Source: Ophioderma brevispina (lineage: Eukaryota; Echinodermata; Ophiuroidea; Amphilepidida; Ophiodermatidae). Taken from it: 64,000 nt of DNA. Both the position numbers and the translations under genes were made by a program. The notes below the pieces were generated by a model. It had not been told where the DNA came from. It did no database searches and saw only the letters and a list, made by a program, of their open reading frames with translations. This document shows positions 45,125 through 56,689 of the stretch, piece by piece (the stretch's first letter is position 1; the number at the start of each line of letters is the position of its first letter). The stretch is taken from positions 1 to 64,000 of the forward strand of contig JAMKCH010049269.1 in the NCBI GenBank assembly GCA_023653785.1. The letters run 5' to 3'.

Positions 45125-46178
45125 TACCTTCTTCTTCTTTCGTGTGAGACAGCAGCTAAATATGTTGAAGCTGGCGGAGCCACCTAACTGTTGACTAGTT
45201 GGGGCCCAAGAAGTCCATATTCCACTGGTGAACGAAAGGCGAGGTACCCACTGAGTACGGCATCTGCAGCCCGCGACGGAGAGCCACACTGGCAGGCCAG
45301 AGACTGCCGCAGCCCAATTGGCCCACACCGCTGCCGAAACGACCGACCCCTGCGCGAATCCAGCCCAAGGTGACCCCCCCACGTGGAAGACCGCCACCAG
45401 GCGGGAGCCCGCCATAGGCCCGACAGCGAACCGGTCCGGCCCGGAGCATCCAGCAAGGCAGTGCTCGATGTCTGCAAAATGTCGAATGGGGAGCCGGAGA
45501 GTTCAACAGCGCGTCAACAGAAAGGTCGACGAGCAGCAGGCACCTGTTGTCTAACAGAGCCCTATGCACCACCCTATGCACTGACAGAAACCCAGATGGA
45601 GTGGGACGAAGGCAGCCAGCAATGGTTCCCATGGTCTCGCCGAGCACCCTGTCCAGCCTAGTGCACCATGCTGGGGCGGCATATTCAGTAGCGCTGTAAA
45701 CCAGAGCCAGGGCTGCAGTGCGCAGGGCGGTTGGGATAGCACCCCACGATGATCCAGCAAGGTTGAGGTTAGCCCTGGAAGATACCTTCGCACATATTGA
45801 CCCGAGGTGCCGCCGATAAGTAAGCTGCCGACCAAGCCTCACTCCCAGACAAGCCGGTGCAGGACCGCATGGCAGAGGCGCTCCACCGAGGTTGATCGGA
45901 AGCCGGCGATGAGAACCATCCCCCTCCCCTGCCAAGTTAGAAGGCAGCAGCGGTGGTCCAGCTAGCCCCACTTAGCCCAAGCCTCCAGGTTCGAGATATG
46001 CCTTAAGCAGGGCCATACCTGCAGCAACTGCACCCTCTACCCCAGCCCAGCCTCCGTCCAAGTGAAGAAGGACAAGACCGTCGGCGCAGCCATACCGTCC
46101 AGACGCCGCTTGAGGCAAATCGCCGACACACAAGTTGAACAGCATGGGAGCCAGCACTGATCCCTGTTGTAATCCGTT
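45125..46178 (-). pseudogene. I/Jockey-like LINE copy 2, RT C-terminal half, A-to-G-rich
   Basis: Minus-strand GSVLAPMLFNLCVGDLPQ, then GCADGLVLLH where copy 1 has GYADDLALLH, TAAYL-like and thumb segments (LGVRLGRQLTYRRHLGSICA, ALVYSATEYAAPAW), and a degenerate zinc region. The longest frame is 258 codons (45971-45195), but its catalytic box is destroyed. It ends in a CTTCTTCTTC-type (AAG)n tail at about 45.13 kb, like copy 1. It is much richer in C on the plus strand than its neighbours because of A-to-G changes on the sense strand. Confidence 0.85.
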
Positions 46179-46300
46179 CCTCAGACGAGGCAGCCGGCTG
46201 CCAGACAGGTGGGCAGGATTTTACCGTGGCTGGAGCACTGTCCGTCAGGTTGTGGGGCTCACAGATGATTTTAGGGAGAGCTTCGAGGGGCACCTGTGAT
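46179..46300 (+). pseudogene. LINE copy 2, inverted upstream RT fragment
   Basis: The plus strand reads LPDRWAGFYRGWSTVRQVV then GLTDDFRESFEG, matching copy 1's inverted DEQAGFLRGRSTVHQIVK...DIEESFEKR. It lies head-to-head with the minus-strand 3' part, so this copy too carries a 5' inversion, with about 60 residues lost between the segments. The junctions differ from those of copy 1. Confidence 0.8.
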
Positions 46301-46619
46301 GTCTGTCCAAATTATCGCATGGAAGTCAGGCAATGCTGAAGCCATCTCTTCAAAAAGAAACCTGTTACAGTTGTCGTATGTAGGAGCTTTTTGGTTGGTT
46401 GCATTATCATCTAGTACTGGCTCCTTTAACTCCAGAGCACGGGTAAGTTAACCTTTGCTGTGCAAGGCAATATTTAGAAAGAATTTTGTATTGTGCCACC
46501 ACCTTATGTGAATTTGACAGCTTCAACGGAAGTTTGTGGTGGCAGAATACCGAATTCATTCCCAATATTTTATTATTTGGCTTCATTAGAATGAATGAAT
46601 GATCCACCAGGGGCTCCGG

Positions 46620-48420
46620 GCAGAACATTGATGCTGCTAAGGCTGCACTTGATGATGCTTACAGTGTGGTACTTGGGGAGCATGTTGAGTCCGGGGCTGG
46701 GGCGCTTGGCGCCCTGCGTCTTGAAGGCGGGCATGCTGCTGCCTGGGAGGCCTTGAGGGAGCTGACTGATAAGAGGCCACCCCACCTATGAGAATCAGGG
46801 GTGAAGCAACTGGGGAGCACCTTGACACGTGGTTTCAGCACTTTAGTTCTCTATTTTGGCAAGCCAGTTCAGAATGATACTAACCTTGATCGGCCTTTCT
46901 TCAATCCCAAGAGAGCAGACACCTTCCCATCCAGAAAAATGCGAACCTTTCACTATAGAGCAGCTTCGACCGGGGAGGCTGGCAACGCATCTCGGGCGGC
47001 ATTCCGGCAGTGTCTGGGGGTTCACTGTTCCCTGATCTGCTGTTAGATTGTTGTAACGACGCTGCGTGGGAGACAGGCCGGCTGCATTTTCGGCATCATT
47101 CATCATTCCTTACCAAAGAAAAGGCGACCTCCAACAACCCGGGGCTACAGAGGAATAACAACTGTCACCACTGGCCTCTAAGATATACAACTCCATACTG
47201 CTCAACAGAATCACGCTTCACATAGATCCCATCTCAGACGAACAAGAATGGTTTTCGGCAAAGGCAGATCAACCACTACCTCAGATACTGCCTCAGACGA
47301 TCATAGAAGAGTGAGAATTCCAAGAGAAAAGCTTTCAATTGTGTTTGTAGATTTTCCAAGGCTTTGACAGTGTAAACAGGGGAGGTAATGCTGAATATTC
47401 CTCGCCCAACTACGGTGTCCCAGATGAGACGTCAAGGCAATTGCCATCGTAGGATAACCCATATAGCTTTGGCAGACCCAAAAGGATGGGCCACGACGGA
47501 GTGCCTAAAACTACGAATCCTCCAAGGAGATACTGCGGCACCATATCTCTTTGTAGTCGTGGTTGATTACATCCTCAGACAGAAGTCTGGACATCATGAA
47601 CGACAAAGGACTCACCACTGAACCCAGGCGTTCTAGACGTCACCAGTATCTCACAGACCTTGACTACCCAGAGATCAGCCTAACAGCTGATATGATATGT
47701 GTGCACAAGATCTACAACATCACTTGAGATCTGAGGACCAAAGTCGGGCATACATCTTTAAAGCCAAGAAGGACTGATAATGAATGTCAAGAGGAAGATG
47801 ATCATCAACCTCTGCCCAAAAACAGATGTAGTCAAAACTCATAGAGGTAAGGACTTCAGGTATCTGAGGGTTCCTATGTGCGACAGCAAGAAAGACTTCC
47901 TGTCACGCAAGGACAAGCTTGGAATGTCGGCAATAAAACCTACACCACTTATGGCAATCTGGTATCTCCAATTCAACCAAGCTGTAATTCTTTAGAGCCT
48001 GTGTAACGAGTATCCGGTTATATGGATATGAGACCTGGACCATGAAGAAAGAGCTACATGATAGACTGGATGGCACCTACACCAAGCTTCTTATGCGAGT
48101 ACAAAACATATCCTGGCGTGAGCACAAGACCAAAGCACAGATATATGGAGATATCCCTCCAATTTCATCTTCTGTTGCCCAACGCCGTGCACGATTTGCC
48201 GGTCACTGTCATCGTGCGATTGATCAAGTAGTCTCAGATGTCACATGTTGGAAGTTACCATGCCAAAACAGGGGTCGTCACCCCTTTAACTACATTGATA
48301 TGATTGCTCGAGACATCCAGCAGGATCCATCTCACATCCCCAACTTAATGACAAACAGGGACATTTGGCGCTACGTGGTGAACAGCATCTCGGCTGCGGC
48401 CGTTAGATAGATAGAATGAA
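46620..48420 (+). pseudogene. RTE-type LINE, reverse transcriptase and C-terminus
   Basis: The order follows RTE RTs: AAWEALRELTDK, GKPVQNDTNLD, KAPG-like region lost, RGYRGITTVT near 47.14 kb, ISDEQEWFSAK, a VDFPRLCQCK-like damaged motif A, LQGDTAAPYLFVVVVDYILR (motif B), a DLDYPEDISLTADM-like motif C (usual DLDFADD, altered), KDFRYLRVPM, and a C-terminal block SWREHKTKAQIYGDIPPISS then RARFAGHCHRAIDQVVSDV, ending NSISAAAVR. A short (TAGA)n tail at 48404-48418 fits RTE elements. Many frameshifts. The endonuclease was not seen. Confidence 0.85.
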
Positions 48421-48900
48421 ATTCATAGCCTGGAGACCAAGGTGCAGGAGCTATATAGTACTAGAAGATGCAGTCAACCAGACAGTTTCTCCATATATAA
48501 ACTGTATGAAGTTTCTTGTTATAGGTAGCACGGCGGTAGTATAAGCACTAATATATGCCAGTCAGTTTAAGACGTGCAAGAAGACTAAGGATGGCCTTAC
48601 TGTGTACCTGGTTGACAAACTAATCAAGCTAAGCAAGGAACCAGTAGTCACTGGTAAATACGGCATGTTGAGATGTCCAAATAAACTCCATGGAATAGCA
48701 AGCTACCACAGTTGTGAGCACACATGAGGCCGACACATTGATGATGACTTATGCCCTAGAAAGAGTTGAAAAAGATCTCAGTAACAAAGTTGACACTGAC
48801 TGGTCTGCTTCTCCCAGATGGAAGAAATTTTAATAGTTTATCAACCTCTATGAGGGCAATAAAAGCACCACGTTTTAAAATATGGTAAGGGCATCTTCTT
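48421..48900 (+). other. Unrecognised coding-like stretch beside the inverted repeat arm
   Basis: One frame reads FKTCKKTKDGLTVYLVDKLI then KLSKEPVVTGKYGMLRCPNK (48.57-48.70 kb). A shifted frame continues ADTLMMTYALERVEKDLSNK then VDTDWSASPRWKKF and a stop at about 48.83 kb. It looks like a decayed exon or transposon ORF. The family is unknown. Part of the sequence has an inverted partner near 44.94 kb. Confidence 0.35.
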
Positions 48901-49970
48901 GGCAATACGTGTTTGTTATGGACATTGTATGGCATTCACATCCTTGAAGTAAAAGTAAGGACCCATCTCCTTTCCCTGGGTGGCATGAAAATATTGTTTT
49001 TTATGATGAGGATATAGAATTCTAACTCATTGTTTAGGAAAACATATTGGTTCTCATAAACATTTTAGCTGTAAACCTGGCAAAAATCACCACATGTTTC
49101 TAGCATTTTGGCTATAACCAAATGCTTCCCATGTGCTGCATTTTTAGAGCACACTTATGACGTCATGGAGACGTCACAAGTGGAATGTTGGTATTTGACA
49201 TTTATGGATAGACCAAAAGCAATTGGTATAAAATACCAAACAGCAAATCATACAACCCTTATTAAAAAAGCTCAAAGGGGGACTTGGTAGCGGCAGTTTA
49301 AAATGATTGCCCTTGCCCCCACCATGGGTGATGGGTATTCCAAAGCACAGATTGGTCAGATTAGGATAATTATCATATTTTGAACTCCCAGTTATTGAAA
49401 ACATAGTGTTGCTCAGAACCAAAGTTATAGAAATGGCGGCCATTTTGAAATCTAAGATGGCGGCCAAACGCTTTTCAGAAAAAAATGCGACCAATACTTT
49501 TCTGATACCTGGATGTCTATTCAATCCAATGACACCAAAAAAGCATCCAAATCATACGTCCCTTATTATAGAAAATCTCAAAGGGGGACTGGGGTAGAGG
49601 CAGCGGCTTAACAACGATCGCCCCCCCCCCCCACCAAGGGTGAGGGGTATTGCAAAGCACAGCTTTGTTATACTAGGTTAATTATCATATTTTTTAACTC
49701 TCAGGTAGTGAAAACATAGGTTTGGCCACCAAATTTGACTTCCAATGTTGCTCTGAACCAAAGTTTTAGGGGAAAACCTTTGGAAATGGCGGCCATTTTA
49801 AATCCAAGATGGCGGCCAAACGCTTTTCAGAAAAAAATGCGACCAATACTTTTCTGATACCTGGATGTCCACTCTATCCAATGACACCAAAAAAGCATCC
49901 TTAGCAAACAAAATTGCACAAGTTTGAAATCGTACATAACATCCTGCACTAGACTGTCAAGATACCAAAA
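48900..49970. repeat. Long dispersed repeat, right inverted arm, with tandem dimer
   Basis: The reverse complement is collinear with 43.37-44.72 kb. Two direct units (about 49.17-49.56 and 49.56-49.93 kb) each carry AAGATGGCGGCCAAACGCTT, AAAAAATGCGACCAATACTT and TTTCTGATACCTGGATGTC. The outer end CATCCTGCACTAGACTG pairs with GACTAGTGTAGGATGG at 43.37 kb. Confidence 0.7.
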
Positions 49971-51019
49971 AAGAACGAAAAACAAAGAAACAATGTTGTT
50001 GTTTATTTATAACTTGAAATTGTCTACTGTACCGACTTCTTTTGAGAGAAGAAGTGACTGCCGGGGTAACTGTAATTTGTTGGTATTTTGAATGGAGAGG
50101 TAGGCCCGGTGTGCATATTAATTATTTTTTTCTTGCATATCTTTTCTTACAAGAAGTACCATATGCAATTGATATCATATGGGCTATTCTACAAATTTCG
50201 GTGCCATTAGCATTTTTACCATTCTTTGAGATAGGAAATTTTACTACAAGTATATATTTCGCTTTGTTAATTTGATGCAACTCGACGAGTTCTACTCAGA
50301 ACCCCATACTTTGCTATACTTTTGACGACATTATCAGTTTGAGATTTACCCGCAAAGGTCCGAAAAACGCAAAAATCACGTTTCCACGGCTATAGGGTGT
50401 ACTTTTAGACTAATATATTACTTTATAAAAAATTAGTTATTCTTTTTTGTTTGACTATTTGAAGAAATATATATACTAAACTTAAGTATCAAAACACATT
50501 TTCATATGTATAACAACCTTAATATGTTATTTTAACATCAACACACTTTCCACGAAAATGAGGTAATCTACGTTATCCGCGCAGTACAGACCATTTCTTA
50601 AACTCAAAGTAATAATTATTCAATTAATTATGAGCATTCATGTAGCAATCCTATCATAGTATTGATATTTGTTCACCTGGAACGCCAGAATACTTCATTT
50701 GTGTTTTAGAAAATATTGAAGTTGGTTTTTGAACCGACCGTTTTAACGTGGTGAACAACGTTGTCCGTGTTTCTTCGAAAGTATATATTCCATCCTCTTC
50801 GCCACATAGTATGTCATAGGTCTACTGCCCCTGCCACTAATAGTATTGGAATATTTCGATTTCTTCTACAAACCTAGTGTTATATATACTTCCAAAATAA
50901 GAGAAATCGTGATCAGCGTTAACGTTATCCAGTAGATTCAATAGCCGTATTTTGACAAATTGTTTCCAGGTCAGGTCAGCAAAATTGGGAAGATTTACTT
51001 ATTTTTCGTGTTTTATTTA
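49971..51019. other. AT-rich intergenic sequence
   Basis: A 77-codon frame at 50042-50275 with hydrophobic residues is most likely chance. Nothing else is supported. Confidence 0.4.
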
Positions 51020-52963
51020 CCGCAACCTACTCCATGAACCTGACAATATATTCTTAAATATACCATTATGTAAATATTTAGTTCATAGTGGACAATCATC
51101 CACAAAAACATAGTGTGCCTACACAACGGTAAAGCCACATAGATGTGAAAGCGTACACATGTAATATGAGCTATTAACTGAATTACTGTACGTTTGTTAA
51201 CTAATAACGCTGTTCACAAAGATAACGTAGTTCACATGTATCGGTCTTTATTTGATTAGAGGAAGCAGATTTGAACGATGAAAAGGATTTTTCATGTTAG
51301 TCATTACTATTATAGTTTCATATTTCCATCAAAAAAAACAACTATATCGATCTTTTATCAAACGTTTTGTAACATTTTCCATAATAAAATATAGGCTGCG
51401 CGTTGCTCGCTGAGTGTCATTTATATGTCATTCCAACTAAAATTAAAAACTAGTTGATATCCCACTGAATTACTCCGGGATACGGAACTTCCTATTCATA
51501 CTAGTCACACTATCTAAGTATTAGTATTATACGTTAAAAAGGTGCAGGAGACACACAATATGTTGTTTACCTTTTGAGTTTAATAAGAAATATGAATAAT
51601 ATTAGTTAATATTTTACCACAGTAAATTATTAAAATAAAATTGATTTTGGTAAACTAAAACCAAAAGCTCCGTGCATATGATTTTGGCTCCATCTGATTG
51701 TCAGCCTCGATCCCAACACTAACACCATCATAAGATCATCATTATGAAACTTGTGTTTTTACAAACATGACTACATTTTTTACTGAATTTCGTTTAATTG
51801 TAAAGATGCAGGTGAAATATTTCCGTGAAATTGGTTCCACAGTATTAAACCAATAGGCTATTTTAATAATTTAATTGCTGCAAACAAAACTTATTAGGTC
51901 TGTTAAGCTTTACGATAGATAGGTACATCCCAGGTCATAACTAATCTAGTTTCCTACCACATAGCCACTAGTTTTTTATGTTGCATAAACTATATTGTTA
52001 AAAATAAGCTTTGGGGCCACCCTGATTTTTGACTTAAAAAACAAAATGGCGGCCAAAATATCAATTTTGGCTAAAAATGCATATTTCCGTCGTAAAATGC
52101 GCACAAAACACATAAATCCCCCTTTTAATATACAAAGGCACAGATCTTGACCTTGACAAATGAAATATAATCGCGTTTTTTTAAATTCGTAACCTACAAA
52201 ATCAAAATAGCCGCCATGAACGCTCCTTCTAGCTGTACATGGCCATAAAAGTAATTTTCACATTATATTCGTAATTTGGAAAATGCTTTATTAACTTATT
52301 GTTGAGCTTCTATCGCAAAATCTACATGGCTATAATTTTGCATCGAAATTGAGCCGAAAACAAAATCAAAATGGCTGCCAAAATACCAAAATTGAATCAA
52401 AATTTTAGCTAAAAAGGTATATTTCGGTTGTAAAATGCACAAAAAACTTGAAATTCCCTCTTTTATTGTACATAGGCATAGGCCATTGCCTCGATAAACT
52501 TAAAATTTCCATTGTTTGATCACGTGACCCAAAAATTCAAAATGGCTGCCACAAACGTTAAATACAAGCGTAATTATAAGTTTATTCTTCAGGATATGAT
52601 CATAAGGAAATGATGATTATTAACTTGTTGTTGAGCTGCTACCACAAATGATAAATGGCTATCATTTTGCCTCAAAATGGCAGCCAAAAAATCAAAATGG
52701 CGGCCAGGATACCAACTTTTTCATATAATCCATTATATGTATTGCCGTCGTAAGATTCGCACACAAACTCAGAATTTGCTCTTTTTATTGTACCAAAGAA
52801 GGTAAATTTCCAATTTTATCACGTAACGTGGCCGAATCCTGGCTTGATCTGCATCAACGTTTTTAGGACGTGCACAGTATTTGTGGTGGTGAGTTGAGCA
52901 CTTTGGTCCCGGGAACCCTCCCTCGCCAGTTGCAGTAACTGTAATGGCTTTGTGTTTTCTTTT
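51020..52963. repeat. Tandem duplication, unit A (1.94 kb)
   Basis: It starts CCGCAACCTACTCCATGAAC and repeats from 52964. The second half (51.95-52.9 kb) also occurs inverted at 56.69-57.52 kb and carries several ATGGCGGCC and ATGGCTGCC blocks. Near 52.86-52.94 kb the minus strand reads KAITVTATGEGG then KCSTHHHKYCARPKN, recurring in unit B. Units A and B differ mostly by scattered one-base indels. Confidence 0.8.
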
Positions 52964-54560
52964 CCGCAACCTACTCCATGAACCTGACAATATCATCTTG
53001 AAATATACCTATGTAAATATTAGTTCATAGTGACAATCATTCCACAAAAACCTAGTGTGCCTTACACAACCGGGTAAAAGCCACATAGATGTGACAAAGC
53101 CGTACACATGTAAATGATGCTATTACACTAAATTACGGTACAGTTTGTTAACTAATAAAGCTGTTCACAAAGATAAAGTAGTTCACATGTATCGCGTTTT
53201 ATTTGATTAGAGGAAGCAGAAGCCATTGAACGCTGAAAAGGATTTTTCATGTTAGTATTACTATTATAGTTTCATATTTCCGATCAAAAAAAAACAAACT
53301 ATATCGATCTTTATTCAAACGTGTTGTAACAGTTTCATAATAAAATATAGGCTGCGCGTTGCTCGCCTTGAGTGTTCATTTATATGTCATTCCAACTCTA
53401 AAATTAAAAAACAGTTGATTCCCACTGAATTTATCCGGGATACGGCGGAACTTCCTATTCATATAGTCACACTATTACGGATTAGTATATACGTTAAAAA
53501 GGGGAGGAGACACACCAATATGTTGTTTACCTTTTGAGTTTAATAAGAAATATGAATAATATAGTTACTATTTTACCACAGTAAATTATTAAAATATAAA
53601 AGTGATTTGGTAAACACTAACACTAAAACCAAAAGCTCCGTGCATTATGATTTTGCCCAATCTGTTGTAAGCCTCGGATCACAACACTAACACATCATAA
53701 GCTCATCATTTATGAAACTGTGTTTTACAAACTGACTAAGTTTTTAACTGAATTCGTTTAATTGTAAAGATGCAGGTGAAAATAGTTCCGTGAAATGGTT
53801 GCCACCAGTATTAAACCAATAGGCTATTAATAAATTTTAACTTGCTGCAAACAAAACTTATAGGTCTGTAAGCTTTCATAGATAGGTAACTCCCAGGTCA
53901 AACTAATCATTTCCTACCACATAGACACTAGTTTTTTATGTTGCATAAACTATATTGTTAAAAAATAAGCGTTGGGGCCACCCTGATGTTGACTTAAAAA
54001 ACAAAATGGCTGCCTCTACCCCAGTCCCCCTTTGAGATTTTCTATAATAAGGGACAAATGCATAGGCCATTGATAAAACTTAAATTTCCCCCATTGTGGG
54101 ATCACGTGACCCAAAATTCAAAATGGCGCCCCAACCGGTAAATTACACCAGCGTAATTATAAGGTTTATTCTTCCAGGATATGATCATAAGGGAAATGAT
54201 TGATTATGAACTGTTGTTGAATGCTACCAACAAATGATAAATTGGCTATCTTTTGCCTCCAAAATGGTGGCAGCCCAAAAAATTCAAACTGGCGGCCAGG
54301 ATCCCAACTTTTTCATATAAATCCAGTATATGTATGCCGTCGTAAGATTCGCCACACAAACTCCGAAAGAAATTGCTCTTTTTATTGTACCAAAGAAGGT
54401 AAATTTTCCATTTTATCACGTAAGGGGCCGAATCGGCTTGATCTGCCATCGTTTTAGGGACGGCACAGTATTTTGGGTGGTGAGTTGAGCACTTTTGGTC
54501 CCGGGAAACCCCTCCCTCGCCAGTTGCAGTAACTGTTAATGGCTTGTTTTTCTTTTCTTC
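52964..54560. repeat. Tandem duplication, unit B, with internal replacement
   Basis: Collinear with unit A up to 54.01 kb. There about 440 bp of unit A are absent, replaced by about 40 bp (CTACCCCAGTCCCCCTTTGA to AATAAGGGA) identical in type to the 43.7 and 49.6 kb repeat units. Unit A homology then resumes to the end. This unit continues into the minus-strand coding-like region beyond 54.56 kb. Confidence 0.8.
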
Positions 54561-56200
54561 ATGTACATACGGAAGCCATGCAATCTTGTTTGTGAAGCTA
54601 CGAACAGTTGATGCGAGGGGTGACGAACAACAACTTGCCAAGTCACTGCCTCTTAACAGTTCCTTAGATTGGAAACTATAAGATAGGGCTCCGAAAAGAA
54701 AGCAAGCTCATTGCAAGGCATGGTGGTAACGGGAACCTCGCTGGTTGCGATGCTGCGTCTGACCTTGTAGTCTTCCACTGGCAGGATGTGTAGTTGTGCC
54801 CCTAACTCCAAACTACCGAACTTCTTGTTGTTTCTTGTAAGGTTAGTTCGAAGAGCCATCTTGATAATAGGCCAATGCCTTCTTTGGTTTCTTTACTTGT
54901 CAGCCCAAGGAATTTGTTCTCAGGTTCTCAGAGAGTTGGTGAATATCTGGATACCATTTCTACTGGGAAGTATTTCAAACGCCCCATCCATCTTCTGCTT
55001 GTGGTTATGCCATATCCTCTTTGCCAGTAGGGGTAGCTCAATGTCAACACCTTTCCTTGCAAGAGAATAGGTGGCTGACTCTGGTCTCTGTGACGTGGTG
55101 TCTATTTTGGCGGGAATTTGATAAGGCGTTTGTCTTCATCCCCACACCACATCCACACAGAGCACACGTTCCAAGAACATGTTTATTCCAAGTCTCAGAT
55201 TGACTAGGTAGGAAGTGTTATCCGAATAGTGTTTAGGTAGAATTCAGCATTTCTGGTGAAACAGGAGTAGAGGAGCTTATTCCAGCTGATGTTCATTTGC
55301 ATTGCGATCTCCCAACAAAGCTACCTTTCTGGGCCTTACTATATAAGGATACCAACATCTGTTTCTCTGACACTTCTTCCAGACCGGGAATTTCTGTGTT
55401 CTTTCTTGTTCAACTGGTCATTGCCTTTCCCAAACTCTGTAACGGAGGCCTTTTCGGCTATGCTGTCATTTGCAAAGTTCCTATTGATATCGTTTCCCTA
55501 CTTTCATGTAGCTCTTCTCACCCCATGCCTGTTCTTCTTTTTTCAGTATAGATACCAAGTGTCCGTATACAAATTTTGGTTTCTATTAAACCGCATATTC
55601 AAAATGTGATACTTCAAAACTTGCATACATTTTTAGGTGGTTAAGAAAGGGCCTTAGTGGCAGATCTTTGTATTTATCGTTCCTGACACGATATTAGGGA
55701 GTGTACACCTTTTAGCAGTCCTGCCCATCCTTCAGGTTGGAGCTACAGAGTTTCAAGATCTTGGCAAGTGGATAGGAAAGCAGTAAAAAATGAACTCCCC
55801 TGAAAATTTCAACTAACGATGAGGTTTTCGTATATACCACAACTTATTATGCTGTTTCACCTGGTCAGTGTCAGTCTTCTCCAAGAGATTCTTTAACTTG
55901 GTCTCCACACATGACCAACATCTCTTTGTCACTGGGTCATTGAAGATCTCTTGGACAAGGAACTTCACGGATGTCTATAGTGGGTGAAGGGGAACTGTTT
56001 CCATTCTATGCCTAGATGGTGAGATCATAGGGTCATTTTTGTCGATTCCTCCTTCTGACGGACTAACATAGATCTTTTCAGGGTCAGATTTTTTACACTT
56101 GTAACTGTGCCTTCATTGTTCTAGTCCACTTTAGGAGGTCTTTACTGTCGAAGTAGCTCGTTGCATCCATCTACCCACTGGCTATTATGGTAAATCGCCG
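54561..56200 (-). pseudogene. Unidentified minus-strand coding-like region, decayed
   Basis: On the minus strand several frames of 40-70 residues follow one another: SPSEGGIDKNDPMISPSRHR (56.0 kb), QEIFNDPVTKRCWSCVETKL then KNLLEKTDTDQVKQHNKLWY (55.85 kb), KGVDIELPLLAKRIWHNHKQ (55.0 kb), MALRTNLTRNNKKFGSLELG then AQLHILPVEDYKVRRSIATS (54.86-54.75 kb), and finally the VTATGEGG...KCSTHHPKYC stretch shared with the 52.9 kb repeat. I do not recognise a family. The link to a repeat suggests a transposon ORF. Stops and frameshifts are frequent. Confidence 0.35.
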
Positions 56201-56689
56201 CAATTGCGGAATATACCAGGTTTCCTCCCCCTACGTACTTAAGGCAGAGAAATAAGATAGGAATGACTAGATTTTTGCCGTTTTTACAAGATATGCAGAT
56301 TTTCACGTTTGCAAAGAAAGGATTTGTTGATTACAGGGTTAGTATATCCCTTAAATCCCTAAATGCCATTTTTTGCCCACTGTAAAAAATCACCGGCGCG
56401 GACCTATGTATTGTGTTTAGGGGGAAATTGCCAGATTTAACAAGACAATTAACGCTACCTGCCTAATACAGTGATCGCCAGGGTGTAGTCATTTTCCCTT
56501 GGGATGTAAGGGAAATATAAGCCTGGGCTTGATATTATGAATACCATAACGTCCTAAGAAAAGTTCAAGTCAGGATGCGGCCACAGCCAGCCATGGTTGT
56601 CAATCTCTTTTTCTGTTAGGGTTAATGATACAACTGAAAATCTATCTTCATTGGTACATCAAAAAGAGGAAATTCTGAGTTTGTATGTG
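56201..56689. other. Intergenic sequence, no gene
   Basis: No family similarity or element ends were recognised. Confidence 0.35.

Noticed and set aside
45195..45971. 258-codon minus-strand open frame as a host gene
   Set aside because: It aligns segment by segment with the LINE RT at 34.4-35.4 kb. Loss of stops is a by-product of A-to-G changes on the sense strand (TAA/TAG/TGA to TGG-type codons).
50042..50275. 77-codon hydrophobic frame as a membrane protein
   Set aside because: It has no conserved motifs or start context and lies in AT-rich sequence where hydrophobic codons arise by chance.
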